A stretch of 64,000 nt of DNA from contig NC_135362.1 of the NCBI RefSeq assembly GCF_051622035.1, positions 27,773,001 through 27,837,000 of the forward strand, given 5' to 3'. Of the stretch, positions 21,641-31,440 are shown piece after piece (position 1 is the stretch's first letter; each line of letters starts with the position of its first letter). The DNA is from Arctopsyche grandis. Taxonomy: Eukaryota; Arthropoda; Insecta; Trichoptera; Hydropsychidae. A program made the translations under genes and the position numbers. A model generated the notes under the pieces. That model was not told the DNA's origin, searched no databases, and saw only the letters and a list, made by a program, of their open reading frames with translations.

Positions 21641-22670
21641 ATGTATGTAGATTAGATGTAGAGACATTGGAGGATGGCAGAGTTTGCACAATGAATACTA
21701 TGTATTTGAATGGTTACTAATCATCGTTTAGAATCTTAGCAAATGAGATTTGGTAGTGCCTGAATATGTAACGGTAGATTCACATTCTAATACCATCGAA
21801 ATCTTGTCAGCAGCCAGATGAAATATTTGAAAATTCCTCGACTACTACTATAACAGGTTTTGAACCCTAGACTTTTCAGTTGCCAACAGGATGTCTGTAG
21901 ACTTGCAGTATATGTATGTAGTCGAATTCAAATAAAAATGTAGTATAAAAGTAGTACATGTCTCAGTTTGAGAGTCGTGTCGACGATCGTCTGAAGCGAC
22001 TATTACATATGCGGTCTCGTCTCGTCTTCATGATGATGTAAAAAATTTGACACATGCCCGAGCCCAAGGATCCTGATTGTGCAGCAATTTATTTCTGTCG
22101 GTTATCTCACACGAGTAACGGCAATGTTCGTTCGTGGAGACCGGTCAATGACTCGATTTTTACAATATGTACCTACCCACCTATCTGCTTCAGCAAAAAA
22201 TTATAAAATCGATCATACTCATGAAGCATGAAGTAAGTATTAACCACGGTACGTTGTTGATGGTTATTCAGTATGAATCTGTCTTCGAGGGCTCACAAAT
22301 ATCGTGAAACATTTATTTCATGACGTGTACATATGAATGATCAATATATGTAAGTAGCCAAATTTGTAAGACAAAAGAAAAATGTTTAATTTTTTTCATT
22401 GAATACAAGTCCTTTATTAGAAAATGTGTAATGTATTCAATATAATGTACATTCACACATTATTATTTAATGTATTTTATATGACTGGAATTTGGTCCTC
22501 ATAGAGATATTTACGGTTTGGTTATTATATATCAGTGCTGATGGGCCAGTACTGCTGGCTGAATATTCAAGAAATTCCCTACTATGTATGTATTCTATAA
22601 TTATATATATTTTTATTGTATATTTTATTTTAATTTTAATCCGGCATGCGTTACAATGCACTATGACGCA
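21641..22670. other. unique AT-rich DNA, no gene seen
   Basis: No recognisable gene or RNA. The paired frames at 22467-22718 (minus) and 22492-22740 (plus) overlap the start of a dispersed repeat and are not genes. Confidence 0.35.
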
Positions 22671-22671
22671 T

Positions 22672-22935
22672 GCAATTCCCGTTTCCGTTCGGCAGCGAAC
22701 ACATTTGAAATTATTCAATTGTTTGTTTATTTTACCCTAACAACGCAGGTGGCGACGCGAAAACATTTGAAATTATTGCGCTGCAATGCCACTCATTCCC
22801 GTTTTTGGGCGATTTTTTTTCACACTAAGCTTCCCGGACATGCATACAACAAATCGTGAAAGTTCCATTGTAATCGGTTGAGTGATTTAGGAGCCTATAC
22901 GAGACGGACAGACAAACAGACATTAATTTTTTATT
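22672..22935 (+). repeat. dispersed repeat with CCCGTTTCCGTT and AATCGGTTGA phrases
   Basis: Shares long stretches with 49785-50100: GCAGCGAACACATTTGAAAT, TTTACCCTAACAACGCAGG, CACTCATTCCCGTTTTTG, and an end with GTTCCATTGTAATCGGTTG then GAGACGGACAGACAAACAGA. The AATCGGTT..GACAGACAAACA ending is common in insect mobile elements. Non-coding. Confidence 0.75.
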
Positions 22936-22944
22936 ATTATTTCT

Positions 22945-23345
22945 AACCTCTTCTTACTTTCAAAAAGAATTTTGGCTCTTATCCGATCGCTTTCATACTT
23001 CGCCATTTTGCTCGGTTTCGTAAAAATATAGAGTAAATTATAGGCGTTTAAACAATTAAAATCTGATATGGCCATATCACGGCGAAAAGGTTGAAGATAG
23101 ATTATAGTAGCTTGCCGTCACCGTCATAGACGTCACCGTACACGAAATTGTGGATATTTGATACGCATTGTATACGATATTTTATCTCCAACTTAATGGC
23201 AGACGATACATTAACGCATATTGATGACCAAAATGAGCAATATGGCAAAGTATGAAAACAATCGGAATAGAGATAAGAGATATAAAAATTACCACTAACA
23301 CGAAAACCATGTGAAATGCAAAGGAGGTATGTAAAAAATCGTAAT
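22945..23345. repeat. two inverted partial copies of repeat B
   Basis: 22945-23022 is minus-oriented (GCTCTTATCCGATCGCTTTC, CATTTTGCTCGGTTTCG). 23023-23345 is plus-oriented and nearly identical to 54350-54645 (TTATAGGCGTTTAAACAATT, ATATGGCCATATCACGGCGA, ACACGAAAACCATGTGAA, AAGGAGGTATGTAAAAA). Together they make an imperfect inverted junction. Confidence 0.7.
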
Positions 23346-23795
23346 AGACACGTTTGAAAATACTCCCTCGTATTTCTTGATGACGGTTATCGATCGTTTT
23401 AGCCTCTTCTCACTTTTCACTGCCATCTCGCTATGTCAGATTTATTTTATATATGTATGTATATAACCTAGTGTTGTGCCCGATGAAATATCATCGCATG
23501 TGTGTTGGCATATTAAGTTATTAAATAAAAAAAAAATTGAAAGAAATGTGTCGGTCGTGTGTTTAATCCGCACGCGGTCGAATTGTTTTCAAATATATTT
23601 AATTTAATACTTATATTAAATTGTTTCATATGAAAAAAAAATGGTAAAGACTACCTACCTACCTACCTACATATAAATAATATAAAACACCAATTAACAA
23701 AATAATTAATTGAATAAATTTTCAATATATGGCACTAAATGCTCAGAGACTTCTATTCGACGTCTATTAGCCTAGTGGAAACATTGGTAGCAAAC

Positions 23796-24333
<538 letters not shown>

Positions 24334-24483
24334 TATGTATATAAAAGTACATTTTGTTGCCAGTGGTTTAGCTGTAACGTTCATATATATGTCGAATCGA
24401 AACGACTATTATAGTACGGTGAGCGTTATCTCAGCGTACACAGACAGATTAGCGATATTATATATTTTTTTCTCTTGTTTTCT

Positions 24484-24556
24484 TATGTAGGCCGTTGTCA
24501 CGCATTAGGTTCTTCCTGTAATGCCAGAATGGTCCAAAACTTTAAATAAATAAACG
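24484..24556 (+). mobile_element. LINE 3' tip (family of 58354-59696)
   Basis: TAGGCCGTTGTCACGCATTA then GGTTCTTCCTGTAATGCCA, GGTCCAAAAC and TAAATAAATAAA match the last 75 bases of the LINE at 58354-59696. A severely 5'-truncated copy. Confidence 0.75.
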
Positions 24557-25260
24557 AGAAGTAGATGTGTGACAAAAAGCAAATTGCAATTGGGAAAAGA
24601 TTTGAATCAAAACTTGACATATTGATTGCCTCATGAATGTCACTACTGAAAGTGGTATTTACCGTTTCTAATTAGAAACCTGGTAGTGATAGATGGAGAT
24701 CACCGAAGCAATGAATGAATGTCAGAATGCCGGGACACGTTTCAGTACACACAAAAACTAGAGAATTCATAGAAGATCTATATCAGATTAGCTAAGATGT
24801 ACAACAACTTACATATTTCACGTTCTTTCTCCTCAACCAGGATTGAGTCAATGTTAATTCTTCTCTAGAAGAATGTATCTTGTGCTACCACTGAAACCTG
24901 CTTTCACTCGAGTCTCGACCTTTCACAAATTGAGCTCACATGTTTTTCTAACATCTTCTCAATGATCTTTAACTTTCTTCTCATCGATACTGTAGATTGT
25001 ATCGATTGGCAAACGTTGATCATGCTGATTAATTATAAAGAAAAGTTCAAAAATTCACACATAAACTGAACCAAATCGTATCCAAGAATTTTATTACTTT
25101 CAAATAATTTACATAAGTACTTAATTTTCGTATGGATTAGTATAAAAATATAATAGTAACATTACATTAAAAGTATCGACAGTTCATAAGTCATACATCA
25201 TAACATTTTTAAACAATGTAAAATAATAGATGAACGAGTCAAAAACTATGATACACATCT
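24557..25260. other. intergenic, downstream of YJU2
   Basis: No recognisable coding sequence. The region lies beyond the probable end of the YJU2 transcript. A second AATAAA on the minus strand at about 25088-25093 could serve as a more distal polyadenylation signal. Confidence 0.35.
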
Positions 25261-25280
25261 GAGATGAAAAAAAACTACAA

Positions 25281-25286
25281 TTTATT
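25281..25286 (-). terminator. probable polyadenylation signal of YJU2
   Basis: TTTATT on the plus strand is AATAAA in the sense of the YJU2 transcript, about 490 bases after the stop codon at 25779. It is the first such hexamer I see downstream of the stop. The hairpin at 25305-25343 lies 18 bases upstream of it in the transcript. Confidence 0.45.
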
Positions 25287-25304
25287 AATTATGCCTATCA
25301 TGTC

Positions 25305-25343
25305 TTGCTTCTCTGACACATTATTCATGTGTCAGAGAAGCAA
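25305..25343 (-). other. perfect 17-bp stem-loop in YJU2 3' UTR
   Basis: 25305-25321 (TTGCTTCTCTGACACAT) and 25327-25343 are exact complements separated by a 5-base loop. The structure falls in the presumed YJU2 3' untranslated region, just before the AATAAA. It could be an RNA stem-loop with a role in 3'-end processing or stability, or the trace of a small inverted duplication. Which is unknown. Confidence 0.7.
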
Positions 25344-25778
25344 ATATGACTGTCGTTCATAAAATAGTGTGACCAAATTCAATAGTTGATCAATCCTGTG
25401 ATTGATAGACGGACATTGTATTATAAAACGTCTCTTTAAACGAGCCGACGATGAGAGATGATCATGATCATAGCTTGAAATGACATCAAGTAATGGTTTG
25501 AATAGTTTTAAAGGCCTCAGAATTATTTTGCAAGACGAACACACTCGTATATATTTATATTTGTACAGTCGCAAAGTACACTTATCAGCCTAATGCGAAT
25601 ACACTGCAATACATGCAATTTAGTAATGATCGTCACTTGTCTCCGAGTACGACTTGGCTAATATTAAACAATTGACAGTGTGTGAGGTTTGCAAATGATG
25701 ACACGATGGGAAAGTGGGAAGAATTACAGGCCAATGGATAGATTACCGACGTTAAACTTTGACTCGATACAATTCAAT

Positions 25779-28700
25779 CTATGATTCATCTGCACTGTTA
25801 TTACTGTCGCTATCGGAGTAGCCGGCCAACAGTGATAACCCACTGGCGGCTGGTGGCTTTGGTTTATCGTCGCTTACGTTGCTATTCTCGGAATTTTTGA
25901 TTTGACCGGAAATTTCATTGTTTGATTCGGCGTTCGGCTTCTTGACCCTCACTAAATTAGATAAGCCTCCTCTCATTGAATGCGATCCGATGCTCTTGTT
26001 CCTGGGCTCTGCCGGTTTTGTACTTTTAGCTAAAGTGCCACTGAACGAAGTAACGGTCGATGATGCTTTAGCACTATCGTCGCTCTCTTTCTTAATCCTC
26101 TTGAAAGGCACGGGATTTGAATCGTCCTCTTCAATCTCTTCGATTATTTCTTCGGCTAATATAATCCTGTTCTTATTTTGGAATTTCACTGATCTAAAAT
26201 AAGATGAAAATTAACAAACCGATGATTGTATCCGATGAAATATCATCGCATGGGTTATGGCATATTAAGTTATTAAATAAAAAAAATTAAAAAAAAAGTG
26301 TCAGTTCTGTGTTCGATCCGCAAGCACGGTCGTACTTTTTTCAAATACCTTTTAAATATTTTTAATTTATATTTAACTAGCTGTATTACCCGGCGTCGCT
26401 CGGTATTTGTAATAAAAACCGCTTAAACATGACTAATCTAATAGTAAACATTTTATTAAATTTATTTGAATAGTTTCATTTTATATAAATTTATTTGAAT
26501 ACTCATTTGTTTTTTTTATTAAATTGACTGTCACGAACAAACAAACATATATAGTAAGTCTCTTTCAAAATTATATGTATACCAGAATCCGGCGCTTGCG
26601 CCACCTAGGGCTTCGCCCTCGGCGCCTTTGCCCCGGGGACTTCGAATCCTTTGGAATCGAAATAAAAGGTTAGTATTTAAAAAAGTTTTTTTTAACAGGG
26701 TTTTTATTTTAAAATTTTTAGTTTATTAGTTATATAACCGGAGTAGAACTTTAAATCAGCTGATAACTAATAACTAAAAATAAAACTATCACTGTTTGAT
26801 CTGTGTACATATATTAAGCCTGTATTGGTTAGAAAGTTTGTTTTGATTTGAGGTTATGGGTTAAACGTCATTCTTTCAGATTCACCGAACAGTGTTGCCA
26901 CCCTGCATAAAGGCCGGTGTGGCAACACCCAAGACCGTTGGCTCAGCAAGCCTCCACAAAACTATAAATATTTATATATTAGAGATAACGAGAACCTATA
27001 AAGCAAATTTTATAAAATATAGAGTGAAAAAAGAAAAAGTAATAGGCGTTTAAATAATTAAAATTTGACAGCGAGATGGCAGGGCGAAAAGTAATGAAAC
27101 TACCGATGTGAATGATGAATGTGACAGATAAACGTCACCGTGTAATACGATGCAGTATTTTCAAACGTGTCTAATGAGATATTTTTTCACCATCGTAATT
27201 GCGGATGATACCTTAACTTATATTGATGACCAAAATGAGCAATATGGCAAAGTATGAAAACGATCGGATAAGAGATAAGGGATATAAAAAATGATCGCTT
27301 ACACGAAAACCATGTGAAACGTATAAGAGGGCAGTAATTAGTAAAAAATCGAATTATTTGTTTGATGACGTCACGGATTTACGACCCAACGAACGAAGGT
27401 TACATACAAAGTCTCTTTCTAAATTATATATTAGATTCTTTAGTATGAAAAACAAAATGGTAAAAACTACCTACATATAAGCAATATAAAACGCCGATAG
27501 AAAAATTAATGAATCAATTGATTGAATAAATTTTCAATAGATGTTGCTAAATGCTCAGAGATTAATTTGTCTAGAGGAAAGATTGGTAGCAAACAGTATA
27601 TATAGATGTTTTTTTGTTGATCTGATATTATGTTCGTATGTTTTGTTGACAGTGTTTTAACTGTAACGTACATATTTCGAATCTAAACGACTATTATAGT
27701 AAGGCGAGCGTTATCCTACACAGACACACAGAATGGCGATATGATATCTATTTAGTTTAAAAGGAATATTACTTTAAAAAGTCTTCATCTTCTTTTTCTT
27801 CTCTAACACGGCGTGCTTCGGCAGTTTCACCGACGTATTGTTGAAGCATTGTATCATAATCGACGGCTGCCTGACGTCTATTCAAATCCTTAAGTTCTTC
27901 CAAAGACTCCAATAGCTCAATTTCATTTCTGGATTGTTCCGTTCGATTTTCTATAAGATTAAAACAAATTCTATAGCAAAAATAGTACACATCGATAGCC
28001 GAGTGCACAGATATTGTATGTCCATTTTTGAATTTGTATCGAATTTTAAGTTTGTATGTAGATGCTGGAATAATCCAGGTTTTTTATGTGGTATACATAC
28101 ATTACTTTGAAAGGAAAAATCTGAATTATTCCAGCATCTACAAACTTAAAATTGGACAAGCAACCAGCAGAATAGACTAGTGATTAGCATATAATGCTTT
28201 GAACAGAGTGGTCACGGGTTTAAATCCCACTGGTTTCTGCTGGCCAGACCTTAGATTTGTGACTTCAAGTCGATCGTTTATCAGAGCTTTCCAATTTATA
28301 TGATTTTCATTGAAACGGTTCCAACAAATTGGCAACCTTATCCATTTTCTCGCAAATCTCTAGTTTTCCTCAATCTTGAATTTCGCTGAATTGTATAAAA
28401 TGCTGCAAATTTACAAATTTGAACATAGATGTCTCTGTGGGTGTTAATTCGATATGTATTTACTTTGTATAACAATACTTGTATCAAATATACAATGTTT
28501 CTGGCCAGGAAGGCGTATCGAGGTTACCTGTTAGGACTTCCTAGTATAGATTAAATAAAATAAAATATGGACATACAATATCTGTGAACCAAGCCATCGA
28601 CATATAAACATACATTGTGTGTAATTACATAAATATATACCCAAAAGCTTCATTGGATTATTTGCCTCTTCTTCTTTGAGCTCGTCTTCTTCTCTTTTAG

Positions 28701-29326
28701 CCTGTTCTACGGCTAGCTTGAGAGCCATAAAATTCCTCGTAGCACCAGCTTCTATTTCATAATCTGTATTCTTCGGATCTGTCTTAAAGGATATTTCTTG
28801 AAGGCAGCGAGTACACTGAAATATCACATTACAAATGTCCATGTATTTGAAAATTTACATTATAATACAATCTTATTCATATACTTCAAGGCATATATGT
28901 AAATTTATATCATACCGAGTAATTAGTCGGTGGGTGGTCTAACCTTTATATAAAATCTATAGATTCTGATGCCGAGATAGTCCTGGTTTTCGACATCTTC
29001 TTTTCTGGCATTGAACTTTTTTCCTTTGTATATGTACTCGCCGCATGTGACACACCTCATATTGAACGGAGCCATCAGCCGTACTGTGTATTGTCGATTT
29101 TTGGCCAATTTCATACGGGGTATCTTAGACGGATCAAAATCCGGTGGATAGTATTTCTGAAAGGTAAAATGGCATCCAAACATAACGAAACGGTTCACAG
29201 AATAGTTGTAACATCATATGACAGGTACACAAATTGGAAGCTTGACGGTTTACATAATATAATATATAAATTCATATAAAATCATATTGATGATTGACTT
29301 ACGTTTAAAACTTTTCGTTCAGACAT
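25779..29326 (-). CDS. YJU2: YJU2/CWC16 (CCDC94) splicing factor, five exons
   Basis: A spliceosome protein that joins the Prp19-associated assembly and promotes the first (branching) step of pre-mRNA splicing in the nucleus. Exons, in transcript order: 29326-29303, 29156-28944, 28815-28641, 27950-27773, 26193-25779. All introns have GT/AG ends and the phases join cleanly, giving 334 residues, close to the roughly 320 of animal orthologues. The start [20 protein letters not shown] and the following block are diagnostic of the family. Cys43, Cys46, Cys80 and Cys83 (CVTC and CTRC) form the zinc-binding site, followed by [19 protein letters not shown] and [20 protein letters not shown], which is likely helical. 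The C-terminus is acidic, low-complexity and ends with a conserved [14 protein letters not shown] motif. Intron 4 is filled with transposable elements and intron 3 holds a SINE and a MITE. Identification is secure; exon 1 (8 codons) rests on a good donor (GTAAGT) and the conserved N-terminus. Confidence 0.96.
26226..27755 (+). mobile_element. three-level transposon nest in YJU2 intron 4
   Basis: Repeat D (starting near CCGATGAAATATCATCGCAT at 26230) is interrupted at 26376 by repeat C (ACTAGCTGTATTACCCGGCG). Repeat C is itself interrupted at about 26663 by repeat B (26680-27345, ending GAAAACCATGTGAAACGTAT). Repeat C then resumes (GATGACGTCACGGATTTACG, 27363) to about 27436, and repeat D resumes (GGTAAAAACTACCTACATAT) to about 27755. 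The order of insertion is therefore D, then C, then B. The nest fills nearly the whole 1.58-kb intron and stops about 20 bases from the exon 4 splice donor. Confidence 0.85.
28042..28153. mobile_element. small MITE in YJU2 intron 3
   Basis: 112 bp with inverted arms (AATTTTAAGTTTGTA..GATGCTGGAATAAT on the left, its complement on the right) of 33-37 bp. The left arm has a 4-base insertion. The centre is AT-rich and non-coding. Confidence 0.75.
28158..28568 (+). mobile_element. tRNA-derived SINE, copy in YJU2 intron 3
   Basis: The head reads like a tRNA gene with a pol III B box (GGTCACGGGTTTAAATCCCA). The body has TTGTGACTTCAAGTCGATCG, TCAGAGCTTTCCAATTTA and GAAACGGTTCCAACAAATTGG, and the tail ends GATTAAATAAAATAAAA. 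It matches 48151-48621 across its length. It is antisense to the host gene. Confidence 0.8.
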
Positions 29327-29760
29327 TTTGGAAGGTTTTTATAAACGAATAGACAGAAAAATTAGCGTAGTGTTCGTAACGTCAAAGTGCGACGATGTCA
29401 AGGTTATGTTTGACGTTTCTCGTCAGCATAGCCAACTGTGTTTGTGTGTTCGAGCGTAGCACGCCATTTTACGACCAGCTATCTTGATTATTTAATTTGA
29501 TCTGAAATGTAATTTGACAATTTATAAATTATTCGAATTTGATTTTAGAGTCTGTCGATTTCATCTGATAAAATTGTTGTTGAGACGATTCCATACAAAA
29601 TTGGAACCGTCAAAAATCCAACAATTTCAACGAATCTATAAATTTACATTTACTACCGGTCTCTTAAGGCTGTTCTCTTTTGTCACCGCGTTTCTAAAGA
29701 ACTGCAGAAATTATTTTATTCATATTTTAGCTTTAAAAAACAGTGGCCAATAACTTATTG
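29327..29760. other. YJU2 5' flank
   Basis: Contains the presumed YJU2 promoter and 5' untranslated region (minus strand). No TATA box or initiator can be assigned with confidence. Short AT-rich stretches and a plus frame at 29514-29753 show no recognised similarity. The sequence AACTTATTG immediately precedes the LTR element at 29765. Confidence 0.35.
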
Positions 29761-29764
29761 ACCA

Positions 29765-30848
29765 TATGGAGGATGAACGAATGAGACGACTGGCATGTTA
29801 ATGCACGTGTTTATTATATGACAGCTAAAGGCAGAGTGAGTAGTGGCTCTCCGAACCCAGCCGAGTTGGTTCCCACTCGCAGGAAGGCAACCAAACTCGA
29901 CCATGTCGTATAAGCGAGCCGCCACATCACTCCCCCCCAGCATCAGCGATACCAAAATTACAAAGAAACAAATTTTACAAAAGAAAAAAATTATTGTTAC
30001 ACAAAGAGAAAAAAATTATTGAGTGGGGAGAAAAAAATTGTTGACGTGGGTCATCCGCTGTGTAGGTGTACCGCCCTGAATGGTCGGTACATTCGAGGGC
30101 GGTGACGTCGCGAGCAGGACGGTGGCTGGTCCGATGGTCGCGCCGATGCGATGCTGCGCCGGCGCCGCTCTTCCGAGGCTGATGTCGGTTGGTGGGGCGG
30201 TGGGGGCGGCAGGGGCGGCAGGGGCATCGATGTGGTTGATGATACTCCGAGCTGGACCGTGAGTCGTTGTGGCTCGTGGAGGTGTTGTAGCGCTACCGCC
30301 CTTCTCGGCGTGACGACGCTCGTGGGGACGGACGGGGCCATGATGATGATGGTGCTGAGGTGGTGTATGTCTTGTGGTGCTGGATGACCGTTCTATGTGT
30401 ACTGGATCGCGCATGACTCCACATCCAGCTGTCAAGATCGTCGTCTCATTCGCTCCCCCATTTTATTAAGCACCTGTCATCGACGTTGTGGCTGGACTCC
30501 AGTCGGTAGGTAGGTAGGTAGGTAGCCGTGTCTGCTCGTTTATTGTCACCCGCGGGCCGCGGCGTGCTGTGTTGATGGCGATGGGGGCGCGGCGGGTAGC
30601 TTTCCCGCCTGGCTCGGCGAGGCAGGGATGAGCGGCATGTTGAAATTGATCGAGGCTGCGTGGCTTGATGTCGGGGGGTCACCAGTTATGGAGGATGAAC
30701 GAATGAGACGACTGGCATGTTAATGCACGTGTTTATTATATGACAGCTAAAGGCAGAGTGAGTAGTGGCTCTCCGAACCCAGCCGAGTTGGTTCCCACTC
30801 GCAGGAAGGCAACCAAACACGACCATGTCGTATAAGCGAGCCGCCACA
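29765..30848 (-). mobile_element. complete miniature LTR retrotransposon
   Basis: Two 162-bp LTRs (29765-29926 and 30687-30848) are almost identical, differing at about one or two bases. A perfect 4-bp target duplication ACCA flanks the whole (29761-29764, 30849-30852). Read on the minus strand, the 5' LTR begins TGTGGCGGCTC, contains AATAAACACG (polyadenylation) and is followed two bases on by TGGTGACCCC (primer-binding-site position). A polypurine tract GGGGGGGAG precedes the 3' LTR. The 760-bp interior is GC-rich, with Pro/His/Arg/Ala-rich frames (30016-30435, 30446-30682) perhaps left from gag, and no protease, reverse transcriptase or integrase. It is therefore non-autonomous (TRIM-like). 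Near-identical LTRs imply recent insertion. Confidence 0.92.
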
Positions 30849-30852
30849 ACCA

Positions 30853-31440
30853 ATTGACAATCAGTAAATAGCCCCCCTTGTTCGTGATTAGTGAACGATA
30901 GCTGCAGGAGCTGTATGTATGTGTATGTGTATAACCAGTGGCTGTGTATGTGTCGTCGTCTCGATCAGCTAGCTCTGGAGCACGTGCTGGAACAGTGCGG
31001 GGTGGGGAATTAGAAACGTCAGTTTTGAGTTATATCCTCGTTTATTGTGGACTTGACGGCCGAGCCGGGGAGTTGCTCGACGCCTCTGCCCCTTTATCGC
31101 GAGGGCTGTGGATTGAGTACGCTGGCTGGTCAGGAAGGGTAGACCAACCACGCCAAGACCTTCTCGGTCGGCGTATAGCGAGCGTCTGAGAGCTCGCCGT
31201 GTTCGAGGCTTGGGTCGAACACGTGGTCGAGCTGGTCATAGTCGGTAAGGCACGACTATGGAAGAAGCCATACTCCTCGGAGGGCTTCTATTATGCCAAT
31301 GAGCGCTCGCCGTGATCAGACTTGGGCGGATCACGAGGCCAGCCTGCCTTAGTTCGAGGCCGGCTTTTACGAGAGACACTACATCTGGCGGTCCGCGCCG
31401 GGATCACCGGGCGCCGGACCCACGGGAAAATCTAGAGTGA
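30853..31440. repeat. GC-rich LTR-like sequence, unassigned
   Basis: GC-rich DNA unlike its surroundings. On the minus strand it has AATAAACGAGGATATAACTC, typical of an LTR R region, and a TGTAGTGTCTCTCG start near 31384. Alternatively, on the plus strand ..ACTACA followed by TCTGGCGGTCCGCGCC resembles an LTR end and primer-binding site. The evidence for the two orientations conflicts and no second LTR or duplication is visible, so this is only a probable LTR fragment. Frames at 30938-31239 are artefacts of composition. Confidence 0.4.

Noticed and set aside
30016..30435. His/Pro/Ala-rich 139-codon ORF as a host gene
   Set aside because: It is internal to the miniature LTR element, overlaps other open frames due to high G+C, and lacks gag motifs such as a zinc knuckle. 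At most it is a worn gag remnant.
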